From Cognatishimia sp. F0-27 (GTDB lineage: Bacteria; Pseudomonadota; Alphaproteobacteria; Rhodobacterales; Rhodobacteraceae), in NCBI RefSeq assembly GCF_020667845.1, contig NZ_JAFMPQ010000002.1, forward strand, positions 186,001-250,000: 64,000 bases of DNA, written 5' to 3'. The position numbers were made by a program, and so were the translations under genes. The notes under the pieces are model-generated. The model was not told the DNA's origin. It did not search any database and saw nothing but the letters and a program-made list of their open reading frames with translations. Every line of letters begins with the position of its first letter. The first letter of the stretch is position 1. Below are positions 18,502-27,581 of this stretch, one piece after another.

Positions 18502-19974
18502 TCAGACGGTCATGCAGATGTATTTCATCTCGAGGAATTCCTCGATGCCGTGGTGGCTGCCTTCGCGGCCAAGGCCGGATTGCTTGACGCCGCCGAAGGG
18601 GGCGAGCTCGGAGGAGATGATGCCCGTGTTGACTCCGACGATGCCATATTCCAGCGCCTCGGCCACCTTGTAGACGCGGCTGAGATCGTTGGCATAGAAA
18701 TAGGACGCAAGGCCGAAGATGGTGTCATTGGCCTGCGCGATCACGTCATCCTCGTCATCGAACTTGAACAAAGGCGCGAGCGGGCCGAAGGTTTCCTCGG
18801 TGGCCACGGCCATGTCCTGGGTTGCGCCGGTCACGATGGTCGGCGGGCAGAACGAGCCCTTGCCCGCATGCGGGTCGCCGCCAAGGATGACGGTCGCCCC
18901 CTTGGACTTGGCGTCGGCGAGATGCTCTTCCACCTTGTCGATGGCGTCCTGGCTGATCAGCGGGCCAAGGTCGGTGCCCTCTTCGAGGCCGTCGCCCACC
19001 TTCATCGTCTTGACCCGGGCGGCGAGTTTCTCGGCGAAGGCGTCATAGACACCGGACTGCACGTAGATCCGGTTGGCGCAGACGCAGGTCTGGCCGTTGT
19101 TGCGGAACTTGCAGACGATCGCGCCTTCGACAGCGGCGTCGAGATCGGCGTCATCGAACACGATGAAGGGTGCGTTGCCGCCCAGCTCCATGGAGCATTT
19201 CTTGACCTGATCGGCAGCCTGGCGCAGCAGGATCCGGCCGACCTCGGTCGAGCCGGTGAAGGTGATCTTGCGCACTTTCTCGTTCTCGCAGAACTCCTTG
19301 CCGACCTCGGAGGCAGAGGTGGAGGGCAGCACGTTGAACACGCCTTTGGGGATGCCTGCGCGTTCGGCCAGAACGGCGAGCGCCAGCGCGGAGAGCGGTG
19401 TTTCGGTGGCGGGACGCGAGACGAAGCTGCACCCGGCGGCGAGCGCGGGCGCGGCCTTGCGGGTGATCATCGCGTTGGGGAAGTTCCACGGCGTGATCGA
19501 GGCGGCGACGCCGATGGGCTGCTTGATCACGGTGATGCGCTTGTCGCGCGCATGGCCGGGGATCGTCTCGCCGTAGACGCGCTTGGCTTCTTCGGCAAAG
19601 AACTCGACAAAGCTCGCACCATAGGCCACCTCGCCCTTGGCCTCGGGCAGCGGCTTGCCCTGTTCGGCGGTCATGATCACGCCGAGATCGTCCTGGTTTT
19701 CCATCATCAGCTCGAACCAGCGGCGCAGCACGCCGGCGCGTTCCTTGCCGGTCCAGGCGGCCCAGTCTTTTTGCGCGGCATAGGCGGCATCCACCGCCTT
19801 GGCGACCGCGGCGCGGTCCATATCCGCGACCTCTGCGATCACATCCCCGCGCGCGGGATTGGTCACGGTAAAGGTCTTGTCGCCAGAGAGCCACGCCCCG
19901 TCCACGTAGGCGCGGGTTTCGAGCAGGGCGGGATCCTTCAGCATGGATTTGAGGTCTGTGGTCTGGTCGAGCAT
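18502..19974 (-). CDS. gabD: NAD(P)-dependent succinate-semialdehyde dehydrogenase
   Basis: 490 residues (E. coli GabD 482). It oxidises succinic semialdehyde to succinate, the last step of GABA use. It carries the ALDH hallmarks: ITPWNFPNAMITRK, TGSTEVGR in the cofactor site, catalytic Glu in MELGGNAPF, catalytic Cys in NNGQTCVCANR. The sub-family stretch AAGCSFVSRPATETPLSALA resembles bacterial GabD. Start ATG 19974 has GGAG 7 bases upstream; an in-frame ATG at 19989 is an alternative. Divergent from the hydrolase at 20060. No GABA transaminase is nearby, so a related semialdehyde is possible. Confidence 0.87.
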   Translation of the reverse strand: MLDQTTDLKSMLKDPALLETRAYVDGAWLSGDKTFTVTNPARGDVIAEVADMDRAAVAKAVDAAYAAQKDWAAWTGKERAGVLRRWFELMMENQDDLGVIMTAEQGKPLPEAKGEVAYGASFVEFFAEEAKRVYGETIPGHARDKRITVIKQPIGVAASITPWNFPNAMITRKAAPALAAGCSFVSRPATETPLSALALAVLAERAGIPKGVFNVLPSTSASEVGKEFCENEKVRKITFTGSTEVGRILLRQAADQVKKCSMELGGNAPFIVFDDADLDAAVEGAIVCKFRNNGQTCVCANRIYVQSGVYDAFAEKLAARVKTMKVGDGLEEGTDLGPLISQDAIDKVEEHLADAKSKGATVILGGDPHAGKGSFCPPTIVTGATQDMAVATEETFGPLAPLFKFDDEDDVIAQANDTIFGLASYFYANDLSRVYKVAEALEYGIVGVNTGIISSELAPFGGVKQSGLGREGSHHGIEEFLEMKYICMTV

Positions 19975-20059
19975 CGCTTTCTCCGTCATTCTGGATTGCG
20001 CTGGCGGGCGCAAGTCGTGGCGTTCACCGCAGTCATATAGATCTTGATCGGAGAAAGCG

Positions 20060-20854
20060 ATGGAGCTTGACGACGCCTATGCCAATGCCGCCCACATCCC
20101 GGGGGCGGATGACTACCCGCCACGCTGGACCGAAGCGGCGGAATCCTATCGCAAGCGGCTAGCGGTCACGGGCCATGCGCGGCTTGGCCTGATGTATGGG
20201 CACGGGGCGCGGCAGGCGATGGACCTGTTCCTGCCGGACGGGGAGCCGAAAGGGCTGGTGGTGTTTGTGCATGGCGGCTACTGGCTGCGCTTCGATCGCT
20301 CCTTCTGGTCGCATTTTGCCGAAGGCGCGCGGGCGCATGGCTGGGCGGTGGCGATGCCGTCTTATGACCTTTGCCCGCGGGTCGAGATTGCCGATATCAC
20401 GCGGCAGGTGGCGGATGCGGTGACGGTTGCGGCGCGCGAAGTGTCCGGGCCGGTGCGGCTGGTGGGGCATTCGGCGGGCGGGCACCTTGTGTCCCGCATG
20501 GCAGAGCCGGGCCTCTTGCCCGAGGACGTGGCCGGGCGCATCGTCAAGATCCTTCCGATTTCGCCAGTTTCGGACCTGCGCCCGCTGATGCAGACCTCGA
20601 TGAACGCGGATTTCGGGCTCGACGATGCCAAGGCGCGCGCCGAAAGCCCGGTGTTTCAGCCCAAGCCGGAGGTGTCTGTAACGGTCTGGGTCGGGGCAGA
20701 TGAACGGCCCGTCTTTCTCGATCAGGCGCGCTGGCTGGCCGAGGCCTGGGAGGCGGAGCACGTGGTGGACGAGGGCCTGCATCATTTCGATGTGATCGAC
20801 GCGCTGGCCGACCCGACCAGCCGCATGGTCAAGACGCTGCTGGGCGCTGGCTGA
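20060..20854 (+). CDS. Alpha/beta hydrolase with HGGYW motif (kynurenine formamidase-like)
   Basis: 264 residues. Oxyanion-hole motif HGGYW (71-75) and nucleophile elbow GHSAG (Ser138), then a late GLHHFDVID whose His is the likely catalytic base. The HGG-x-W motif is characteristic of the kynurenine formamidase/carboxylesterase branch, which hydrolyses N-formylkynurenine in tryptophan breakdown. No other kyn gene is adjacent, so the substrate is open. GGAGAAAGCG precedes the ATG. Divergent from gabD, 85 bases between starts. Confidence 0.8.
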   Translation: MELDDAYANAAHIPGADDYPPRWTEAAESYRKRLAVTGHARLGLMYGHGARQAMDLFLPDGEPKGLVVFVHGGYWLRFDRSFWSHFAEGARAHGWAVAMPSYDLCPRVEIADITRQVADAVTVAAREVSGPVRLVGHSAGGHLVSRMAEPGLLPEDVAGRIVKILPISPVSDLRPLMQTSMNADFGLDDAKARAESPVFQPKPEVSVTVWVGADERPVFLDQARWLAEAWEAEHVVDEGLHHFDVIDALADPTSRMVKTLLGAG

Positions 20855-20915
20855 TTTTTTTTCGCCGCACGGCCAAGGATTGCGGCCCGGGCTGCGTCCC
20901 AGCGTCAGGATGTTG

Positions 20916-21446
20916 ATGGACAGCAGTGATGAAAGCCTCGCGCGGGCGGCGCAGATGGGGGACCGGGAGGCCTTTGGCCTCTTGGTCGAGCGCGTGTATG
21001 ACCGCGTGTTCGGACTGGGCTTTCGTCTCACCGGGGACCGCGCCGAGGCGGAGGATCTGGCGCAGGATGTGTGCCTGTCGCTGCCCGCGCGGCTGAAGTC
21101 GTGGCGCGGCGAGGGCAAGCTGTCGACCTGGCTCTACCGGGTGACCGTGAACGCGGCGCGGGACCGGTTCCGGCGGCGCGCGGCCCATGCGCGCGCGGCG
21201 GAGGGCTGGGGCGACTGGGAGGTGGCGCGGCAGGCGGATCTTGCGGAGGCGTCCGAGCGGCTCGACTGGCTCACACGGGCGATGCGGGCGCTCAACGACG
21301 ACCTGCGCGAGACGCTGGCCTTGGTGCTTGACGGGGTGAGCCACGCGGAGGCGGGCGCGGTGCTGGGTGTGTCCGAAGGCACGGTGTCGTGGCGCGTGTC
21401 AGAGGCGAAAAAGCGGCTCAAGGCAGTCAAGGAGGCGGAAGGATGA
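20916..21446 (+). CDS. ECF-type RNA polymerase sigma factor
   Basis: 176 residues. Region 2 (DREAFGLLVERVYDRVFGLG, EAEDLAQDVCLSL, LSTWLYRVTVNAARDRFRRR) and region 4 (LNDDLRETLALVLDGVSHAE, VLGVSEGTVSWRVSEAKKRL) are clear, with no region 1 or 3, as in ECF factors. ATG 20916 is chosen because AGGA lies 5 bases upstream and the conserved sequence starts there; ATG 20910 is possible. The stop overlaps the start of the VWA gene by ATGA, so the partner protein is made together with it. Confidence 0.9.
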   Translation: MDSSDESLARAAQMGDREAFGLLVERVYDRVFGLGFRLTGDRAEAEDLAQDVCLSLPARLKSWRGEGKLSTWLYRVTVNAARDRFRRRAAHARAAEGWGDWEVARQADLAEASERLDWLTRAMRALNDDLRETLALVLDGVSHAEAGAVLGVSEGTVSWRVSEAKKRLKAVKEAEG

Positions 21447-23431
21447 GCGAGCGGGACGAGTTCGATCTCGACGATCTCGCGCGGGCGATGCGCGATGCGA
21501 CCCCGAGGCCCGATGCCGCGCGCAAGGCGGATGTTCTGGCCCGGGCGCAGGAAAATTTCGATGCGGTCCAAGGAATGAGCGGCGCGGCGCGTCCCACTTC
21601 CGAACGCCCCGCTGGGGGGCGGATCAGAGGAGTGAGAGACATGCTGCACGCAATGAAAACCCGGACGATGCTTGGGCTGACCACCGCTGCGACAGCGGTG
21701 GCGGCGGTGTCGCTTTTGGCGGTGCTGCCGTCCTTCGAGATGCCGCGTCTCGGCGGCAACGGCCCGGTTTCGGTCAGCGAAGCCGCGCTGGATGCGGAAG
21801 AGATGGCGCCCGTCGTCTTGGCAGAGCCGGTGGTCGCGGCAGAACCGGTGGTCGTGGCGGAGGCGGAGAGCGCGGCGGATGCGCCGATGGTGCCGCGCGA
21901 AGCGCCCGGGGCGTTGACGCGCATGGCCGCACCGGACACTGGCGCGGCGGTGCTCTATTCCGGGCAGGCCGTGTCGCCGGAGACGGGCGAGGGGCGCGCG
22001 GTGCAGCTCCCGTTGCCTGTGCCGGATCGTCCGATTGTGGCGGAGGCCGATACCGAAGCCTATCCGGACGCCGAGGCGAACCCAGTGAAGATCACTGCCG
22101 AGGAGCCGGTGTCGACCTTTTCCATCGATGTGGACACGGCAAGCTGGGCGATGGTGCGGCGCGCGCTGAGCGCGGGGCAATTGCCGCCCGAGGGTGCGGT
22201 GCGGATCGAGGAGATGGTGAATTATTTCACCTATGATTATGCGGCGCCGGAACCGGGCGGCGAGGCCTTTGCGCCGTCGGTCGCGGTGATGCAGACACCG
22301 TGGAACGCCGGCACGCAGCTGGTGCGGATCGGGTTGCAGGCGGAGTTGCCGCAAGCGCGCCCGCCGATGAACCTCGTGTTCCTGATCGACACGTCCGGCT
22401 CGATGAACCAGCCCGACAAGCTGCCGCTTCTGATCCAGAGTTTCCGGCTGATGCTGGGCGAGCTGAGCGCGGAGGACCAAGTGTCGATCGCGACCTATGC
22501 GGGCAGCGCGGGTCGCGTGCTTGAGCCGACGCCCGCGAGCGACCGCGAGACGATTCTGGCGGCGCTGGAGCGGTTGCAGGCGGGCGGTGGCACCGCCGGT
22601 CAGGACGGGTTGCAGCAGGCCTACGCGACCGCCGCGGAGATGGCGCGGGACGGCGCGGTGAGCCGGGTGATCCTTGCGACGGACGGGGATTTCAACATCG
22701 GGCTGAGCGATCCGGGCGCGCTGGAGGCGTTCATCGCCGAGAAGCGCGAGGCGGGCACCTATCTCAGCGTGCTGGGCTTCGGGCGCGGCAATCTCGACGA
22801 CGCGACGATGCAGGCGCTGGCGCAGACCGGCAACGGCATCGCGGCCTATATCGACACGCTGGCCGAGGCGCAGAAGGTGCTTGTCGATCAGTTGACGGGG
22901 GCGCTTGTGCCGGTGGCCAATGACGCGAAGATCCAGGTGGAGTTCAACCCCGCGACGGTCGCGGAATACCGGCTGATCGGCTACGAGACGCGCGCGCTGT
23001 CGCGGACCGATTTCAACAATGATCGCGTCGATGCGGGCGATATCGGGGCCGGGCATCAGGTGACGGCTTTGTATGAGGTGACGCCGGTGGGCTCGGATGC
23101 GGTGCTGAGCGATCCGCTGCGGTATGGCGATGCGGCCGCGGCTGGCGGGTCCGATGAGCTTGGCTTCCTGCGGCTGCGCTACAAGGTGCCGGGCGAGACC
23201 GAGAGCCGGCTGATCGAGGCGCCGATTGCGGCGGTGGCGGCACCGGGCGAGGCCGGTTTCGCGGCGGCGATTGCGGGGTTCGGGCAGCTTCTCACCGGAT
23301 CGGAATATGTCGGCGACTGGGGCTATGCGGAGGCGATTGCGCTTGCCCAGGCGCATGTGGGCGAAGATCCGTTTGGCTACCGGCGGGAGGCGGTCACGCT
23401 GTTGCGGCTGGCGCAGAGCATGGATCGGTAG
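21443..23431 (+). CDS. YfbK-like VWA-domain protein coupled to an ECF sigma factor
   Basis: 662 residues. A cytoplasmic N-terminal part (1-70: DEFDLDDLARAMRDATPRPD, AARKADVLARAQENF) precedes one membrane helix (about 75-95). An Ala/Glu/Val-rich linker follows, then a YfbK N-domain with EEPVSTFSIDVDTASWAMVR and EMVNYFTYDY, the VWA domain with an intact MIDAS (LIDTSGSMN, Asp316, Ser318, Ser320) and the DUF3520-type C-terminus (GYETRALSRTDFNNDRVDAG, GFLRLRYK). The topology, cytosolic N-end plus helix plus extracytoplasmic sensor, fits a membrane anti-sigma factor for the overlapping sigma gene; that role is inferred. Confidence 0.85.
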   Translation: MSERDEFDLDDLARAMRDATPRPDAARKADVLARAQENFDAVQGMSGAARPTSERPAGGRIRGVRDMLHAMKTRTMLGLTTAATAVAAVSLLAVLPSFEMPRLGGNGPVSVSEAALDAEEMAPVVLAEPVVAAEPVVVAEAESAADAPMVPREAPGALTRMAAPDTGAAVLYSGQAVSPETGEGRAVQLPLPVPDRPIVAEADTEAYPDAEANPVKITAEEPVSTFSIDVDTASWAMVRRALSAGQLPPEGAVRIEEMVNYFTYDYAAPEPGGEAFAPSVAVMQTPWNAGTQLVRIGLQAELPQARPPMNLVFLIDTSGSMNQPDKLPLLIQSFRLMLGELSAEDQVSIATYAGSAGRVLEPTPASDRETILAALERLQAGGGTAGQDGLQQAYATAAEMARDGAVSRVILATDGDFNIGLSDPGALEAFIAEKREAGTYLSVLGFGRGNLDDATMQALAQTGNGIAAYIDTLAEAQKVLVDQLTGALVPVANDAKIQVEFNPATVAEYRLIGYETRALSRTDFNNDRVDAGDIGAGHQVTALYEVTPVGSDAVLSDPLRYGDAAAAGGSDELGFLRLRYKVPGETESRLIEAPIAAVAAPGEAGFAAAIAGFGQLLTGSEYVGDWGYAEAIALAQAHVGEDPFGYRREAVTLLRLAQSMDR

Positions 23432-23507
23432 ACCCATTTCGATGGCGCGTGCAAACGGGGGCGGTGCCTCCGTTTGTGCTTTTGGAGAGCAGTGGTGCGG
23501 AGGGGAA

Positions 23508-23560
23508 ACGTGCCGGGGGCCAGCCCCCGGACCTCCGGGATATTTCGGGCCCAAAGAAAC
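23508..23560. repeat. Palindromic GC-rich repeat, copy 1
   Basis: GCCGGGGGC-CA-GCCCCCGG is a near-perfect hairpin, followed by ACCTCCGGGATATTTCGGGC and CCAAAGAAAC. A similar sequence recurs inside leuS at 63343-63392. From memory, elements of this form (GGGGGC hairpin, then CCGGAGTATTT and CCAAAGAA) are common downstream of genes in Rhodobacteraceae. Confidence 0.75.
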
Positions 23561-23595
23561 CGCTGTGTCGGCGCGGTGCGGGCGGGGCCGCGCCT

Positions 23596-23714
23596 AGATG
23601 TTTTGGTGGGGGGCGCCGGCCTTGGCATTCGCCGCTGCGGTGGGGGGCGGGGCATCGGCCGGATGTTTTGGTCACGGTGGGCGCCGGCCCAGGCATTCGT
23701 TGCCGCGGTGGGGG
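23596..23714. repeat. Tandem duplication, 66-bp offset
   Basis: Copy 1 (23596-23645) and copy 2 (23662-23714) share GATGTTTTGG, GGGCGCCGGCC, GGCATTCG and GCGGTGGGGG in the same order with a few changes and a 3-base length difference. Confidence 0.8.
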
Positions 23715-23898
23715 CGGTGTTGCGCGATCTGCGGCGGGCGGGGCGGGCGGCGGGCCAGACGCCTATGGCGGGCAGGGCGCGCGGCGGGGGATCCCGCTGC
23801 CTTGGACGGGTTTGACGCCGGTTGCGAGGGCGCACGCGGCGTTTGCGCGGTCGCGCGCGCCGGGTTGTGGTGGCGCGCCAGGCTATTTAGGGGGGCGG

Positions 23899-25092
23899 TT
23901 ATTGCAGGTCGGCGAAAGCGGCTTGCAGCCGCACACAGGCTTCCTCCACCCGTGAGCGGGGGGTTGCGAGGTTGAACCGCAAGAAGGAGGCGCCGCCCTG
24001 ACCGAAGGTTGTGCCATGGTTGGCGGCGATGCGGGCCTCCTTTTCGACCCGCTGTGTGAATTCCTCGCGGGTCATGCCGGTACCAGCGAAGTCGACCCAT
24101 GCGAGGTAGGTGGCTTCCAGCGGCATGGAGCGCAGACCGGGGATTGCGTGGATCGTGGCGTCGAAGAGCCGTCGGTTCCCATCGAGATAGGCACAGAGCG
24201 CATCGACCCAGGCCGCGCCTTCCGGGCTGTAGCCGGCGGTCACCATATGCAGACCGAACGAGCCCGGAGAGGTGCCCGTGCCCGCAACGCTTGCCGCAAA
24301 CCGCGCGCGCAGATCGGGGTCTTCGATGATGACATTGCCGACATGTGCGCCTGCGATGCCAAAGGTCTTGGTGGCGGCGGCCATCATGACCAGTCGCTCG
24401 GTCAGCGTCGGGTCGACCAGCGCCATGGGCGTGTGGGTCTGGCCCGGCATGACGAGGTCGGCATGGATCTCGTCGGAGACGAGAACCAGGTCGTGGCGCT
24501 TGCAGAATGCGGCGAGCCCCTTGAGCTCTGCGCGGGACCAGACGCGCCCGCCGGGATTGTGCGGCGAGCAGAGCACGACCATGCGTTCCTTGCCCGTCAT
24601 CTGCGCGTCGTAAGCGTCGAAATCCATTTCGTAGCGGCCATCGACGAGGGCAAGCGGGCATTCGACCACATCGCGCCCGGCGGCCCGGATTACCCGGAAG
24701 AAGGCATGATACACCGGCGTGAAGAGAATGACGCCGTCGCCCGGTTTGGTGAAGGCATCGACGCAAAGACCCGTTCCGTTCACCAGCCCGTTGACCGAGA
24801 AGATCCATTCCGGCGCGACCGACCATCCGTGGCGTTCCGCATGCCACCAGCGGATCGCCTCCTTGTAGGCGCTGTCATCACCGAAATAGCCGTAGATGCC
24901 ATGCGTGGCCATGCGGTCCACCGCGGACTGGATGCAGGCGGGGGGGCGGAAGTCCATGTCGGCCACCCACATCGGGATGCCGGTTTCTGGGGAGACGCCA
25001 TAGGTCTGTTCCATGCTGTCCCATTTGCTGCAATGGGTGTCGATCCGGTCGACGATTTCGTCAAACGGGCTGCTGCTTTCGATAAGGTTCAT
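23899..25092 (-). CDS. MalY/PatB-type PLP-dependent beta-C-S lyase/aminotransferase
   Basis: 397 residues, fold type I. The family start IPMWVADMDFRPPACIQSAV, then HGIYGYFGDDSAYKEAI, substrate loop CSPHNPGGRVWSRAEL, PLP Asp in LVSDEIHADL, Schiff-base Lys in AATKTFGIAGAHVGNVI, and carboxylate-binding Arg in FLRFNLATPRSRV. This class cleaves cystathionine or cysteine conjugates to release thiols; some members also transaminate. ATG 25092 has GGAG 6 bases upstream. Convergent with the VWA gene. True substrate cannot be read. Confidence 0.88.
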   Translation of the reverse strand: MNLIESSSPFDEIVDRIDTHCSKWDSMEQTYGVSPETGIPMWVADMDFRPPACIQSAVDRMATHGIYGYFGDDSAYKEAIRWWHAERHGWSVAPEWIFSVNGLVNGTGLCVDAFTKPGDGVILFTPVYHAFFRVIRAAGRDVVECPLALVDGRYEMDFDAYDAQMTGKERMVVLCSPHNPGGRVWSRAELKGLAAFCKRHDLVLVSDEIHADLVMPGQTHTPMALVDPTLTERLVMMAAATKTFGIAGAHVGNVIIEDPDLRARFAASVAGTGTSPGSFGLHMVTAGYSPEGAAWVDALCAYLDGNRRLFDATIHAIPGLRSMPLEATYLAWVDFAGTGMTREEFTQRVEKEARIAANHGTTFGQGGASFLRFNLATPRSRVEEACVRLQAAFADLQ

Positions 25093-25530
25093 GGAGGCTC
25101 CGGGCTTGTAGGCAATCAGCGAGACGGTAGCTGTTCCGGCAGCGAGGGCAAGGGGCGGATCCTGGCGGTTTGACGCATTGCATGCGGCGCAGCGCACGGT
25201 GGCCTCTGCGGTGCCGCGAGGGGGGGCTGCTGCCGGTGCGGGCCGCTGCGGGCCGGGACGTGCCGGGGGGCGGAGGCGTGGCGAGGCATCCCGGAAGGCC
25301 GGTGCGGGCCGGGCCGCCTGTGTGCGCGGTTCAGGGTAAAGCCACGCGGTGGCGGGAGGGGGGCTGGCCCGATCCGCGCGATCCCCTGCTGGTGCGGCCT
25401 GCGACCGATCGGGCGCTGCCCGGTGACGGGGGTGTGGCGACGGGGGTGTCGAGCAATTGTCCGGGTCAGCAGCGCTACCAGCCGGGCTCTGTGGCTTGCA
25501 GCCGCGCGGCGTTGGGCCTAGATCAGTGCC
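25093..25530. other. 438-bp divergent intergenic region, GC-rich
   Basis: Lies between the beta-lyase (minus) and def (plus). It contains imperfect repeats of GGTGCGGGCCG (near 25236, 25300 and 25318) and long G runs. The one long frame crossing it (towards 25607) is out of frame with def and has no motif. Promoters for both genes should be here. Confidence 0.5.
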
Positions 25531-26052
25531 ATGAAACGCCCGATCCTGATCCACCCCGACCCGCGCCTCAAGAAAGTCTCCGCAGAGGTTGCCGATATCG
25601 ACGATGACCTGCGCGCCCTGGCGGATGACATGCTGGAGACCATGTATGAGGCGCCCGGCATTGGCCTTGCCGCGCCTCAGGTCGGTCTGTTGACGCGCAT
25701 GATCGTCATGGATTGCGTCAAGCCCGAGGACGAGCGGCCGCCACGCCCGCTTGTCATGATCAACCCGGAAGTTGTGAGCGCGTCGGAAGAGCGCAACGTG
25801 TACGAGGAAGGCTGCCTGTCGATCCCCGAGCAATACGCGGATGTGGAACGGCCCGCCGAGGTTGAGGTGCGCTGGATCGACGTGGACGGCAAGGAGCATC
25901 GCGAAGGCTTTGACGGTCTTTGGGCGACCTGCGTGCAGCATGAGATCGACCATCTCGATGGCAAGCTCTTCATCGACTATCTCAAGCCGCTCAAGCGTCA
26001 GATGATCACCCGCAAGATGGTCAAGTTCAAGAAAGAGCGCGCCCGCGCATGA
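25531..26052 (+). CDS. def: Peptide deformylase
   Basis: 173 residues, usual length. Removes the formyl group from the N-terminal Met of new proteins. All three motifs are intact: GIGLAAPQVG, EEGCLSIPEQ (metal ligand Cys95), QHEIDHLDG (His137, catalytic Glu138, His141). ATG 25531 begins MKRPILIHPDPRLKKVSAEV, the standard start. First gene of def-def2-fmt, the deformylation/formylation cluster. Confidence 0.97.
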   Translation: MKRPILIHPDPRLKKVSAEVADIDDDLRALADDMLETMYEAPGIGLAAPQVGLLTRMIVMDCVKPEDERPPRPLVMINPEVVSASEERNVYEEGCLSIPEQYADVERPAEVEVRWIDVDGKEHREGFDGLWATCVQHEIDHLDGKLFIDYLKPLKRQMITRKMVKFKKERARA

Positions 26053-26091
26053 GGGGCAGGGGCGGGGATGCAGCGAGACGCGCGGGATGCG

Positions 26092-26109
26092 CCGGGGGGA
26101 TAGCCCCGG
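26092..26109. repeat. Short hairpin resembling the palindromic repeat
   Basis: GCCGGGGGG-ATA-GCCCCGG between the two deformylase genes. It looks like the hairpin half of the repeat at 23508 without its tail; possibly a decayed copy or a transcript hairpin. Confidence 0.4.
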
Positions 26110-26122
26110 AGCAGACGGCGCG

Positions 26123-26620
26123 ATGAGCGCGCGGCCGTTCCTGATCTGGCCGGACAAGCGGCTGTTGACCCCAGCGGCGCCGGTGGCGGCGGTCGATGAT
26201 GCCGTGCGGGCGGTTTGGGACGACATGGTTGCAGCGATGCACAGCATGGCCGGTGGCGTCGGGCTGGCCGCGCCCCAGATCGGCGTTGGCTTGCGTCTTG
26301 CAATCGTCGATGCGTCCGAGAGCGGTGGTGCGGTTGTGCGCATGGCCAATCCGGAGATCCTGCATGCCTCTGTCAAGATGCGCAGCCACGAGGAGGCGAG
26401 CCCCAATCTGCCGGGCATATCCGCCATGGTAACGCGGCCGCGGGCCGTGACACTGCGCTTTCTCGACGAGACGGGCGCGACGGTGGAGCGTGATTTTGTC
26501 GGGCTTTGGGCCACGTCGGCGCAGCATCAGGTGGATCATCTTGACGGCAAGCTCTTTGTGCACCGGCTCAGCAAGGTGAAGCGCGACATGCTGCTTAAGA
26601 AATTCGCAAAGCGCCGGTGA
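26123..26620 (+). CDS. Degenerate peptide deformylase paralog, probably inactive
   Basis: 165 residues from ATG 26123. Motif 1 is intact ([10 protein letters not shown]), but motif 2, normally EEGCLSIPG, reads EEASPNLPG, so the metal-binding Cys is Ser93. Motif 3, normally HExDH, reads HQVDH (His135, Gln136, His139), so the catalytic Glu is lost. The frame is undamaged and the fold residues ([35 protein letters not shown]) are kept, suggesting selection for a non-enzymatic role. Lies between def and fmt, 70 bases from the former. Catalytic loss is read from the sequence; a role as a ribosome-binding or regulatory protein is speculation. Confidence 0.88.
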   Translation: MSARPFLIWPDKRLLTPAAPVAAVDDAVRAVWDDMVAAMHSMAGGVGLAAPQIGVGLRLAIVDASESGGAVVRMANPEILHASVKMRSHEEASPNLPGISAMVTRPRAVTLRFLDETGATVERDFVGLWATSAQHQVDHLDGKLFVHRLSKVKRDMLLKKFAKRR

Positions 26621-26663
26621 TATCTCCGAAGGGGCGCTGCGCGCACGGGAAAGGATAAGGCGA

Positions 26664-27575
26664 GTGAGACTTGTGTTCATGGGAAGCCCGGCGTTTTCCG
26701 TCCCGGTTCTCGACGCGCTGGCGGCGGCCGGCCATGACATCCTTTGCGTTTACACGCAGCCGCCACGACCGGCCGGGCGCGGCAAGGCCGTGCGCCCGAC
26801 CCCGGTTCAGGCGCGAGCGGAGGCGCTGGGCTTGCCCGTGCGCCATCCCGGCAGCCTGAAGGGAACGGAGGCTCAGGAGGCCTTTGCGGCGCTCGATGCG
26901 GAGGTTGCCGTGGTGGTGGCCTACGGGTTGATCTTGCCGCAGGCGGTGCTCGATGCGCCAAGGCGCGGCTGTCTCAACATCCATGCCTCGCTGCTGCCGC
27001 GCTGGCGCGGGGCGGCGCCGATCCATCGCGCGATCCTCGCCGGCGATGCGGAGACCGGTATCTGCATCATGCAGATGGAGGCCGGGCTCGATACCGGGCC
27101 GGTCCTGCTGCGCGAGGCGACGCCGATCGGCGCGGAGGAGACAACCGGGGACCTGCATGACCGGCTCAGTGGGATCGGCGCGCGGCTGATCGTGGCGGCG
27201 CTGGATCGTCTCGACGCGTTGACGCCGGAGCCGCAGCCGGACGCGGGGGTCACCTATGCCGAGAAGATCGACAAGGCGGAGGCACGCATCGACTGGAGCG
27301 CGCCGGCCGAGGCCGTCTCGCGGCAGATCCGTGGTCTGGCGCCGTTTCCCGGTGCCTGGACGGAGCATGATGGCACCCGGCTGAAGCTGCTGGGGGCCCG
27401 GGTTGTGCCCGGTGCGGGCGTGCCGGGGACGGCGCTGGACGATGCGTTGACCATCGCCTGTGGCGGCGGGGCGGTGCAGGTGACCCGGGCGCAGCGCGCC
27501 GGGAAGGGGGTGCAGGCGGCGGATGTCTTCCTGCGCGGGCATCCGGTGCCACGCGGCGCCGTTTTTGGAGGGTAG
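26664..27575 (+). CDS. fmt: Methionyl-tRNA formyltransferase
   Basis: 303 residues. Transfers formyl from 10-formyl-THF to Met-tRNAfMet. The N-domain has [16 protein letters not shown] and [20 protein letters not shown], then the signature [20 protein letters not shown] with Asn/His, and [14 protein letters not shown] with the catalytic Asp. The C-terminal OB domain (about 205-303) starts at [14 protein letters not shown]. Start is GTG 26664 with AAGGA upstream. Third gene of the def cluster; the small membrane gene follows after 6 bases. Confidence 0.96.
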   Translation: MRLVFMGSPAFSVPVLDALAAAGHDILCVYTQPPRPAGRGKAVRPTPVQARAEALGLPVRHPGSLKGTEAQEAFAALDAEVAVVVAYGLILPQAVLDAPRRGCLNIHASLLPRWRGAAPIHRAILAGDAETGICIMQMEAGLDTGPVLLREATPIGAEETTGDLHDRLSGIGARLIVAALDRLDALTPEPQPDAGVTYAEKIDKAEARIDWSAPAEAVSRQIRGLAPFPGAWTEHDGTRLKLLGARVVPGAGVPGTALDDALTIACGGGAVQVTRAQRAGKGVQAADVFLRGHPVPRGAVFGG

Positions 27576-27581
27576 AGCGCC

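Larger units (their letters stand above)
23432..23898. other. 467-bp convergent intergenic region with repeats
   Basis: Between the VWA gene and the minus-strand beta-lyase. It contains a GC-rich palindromic repeat (23508-23560) and a 66-bp tandem duplication (23596-23714). I see no gene: frames crossing it change composition abruptly and lack motifs. Confidence 0.6.

Noticed and set aside
25170-25607. Open frame across the region before def
   Set aside because: It runs out of frame into def, has no motif, and is composed of low-complexity GC-rich codons.
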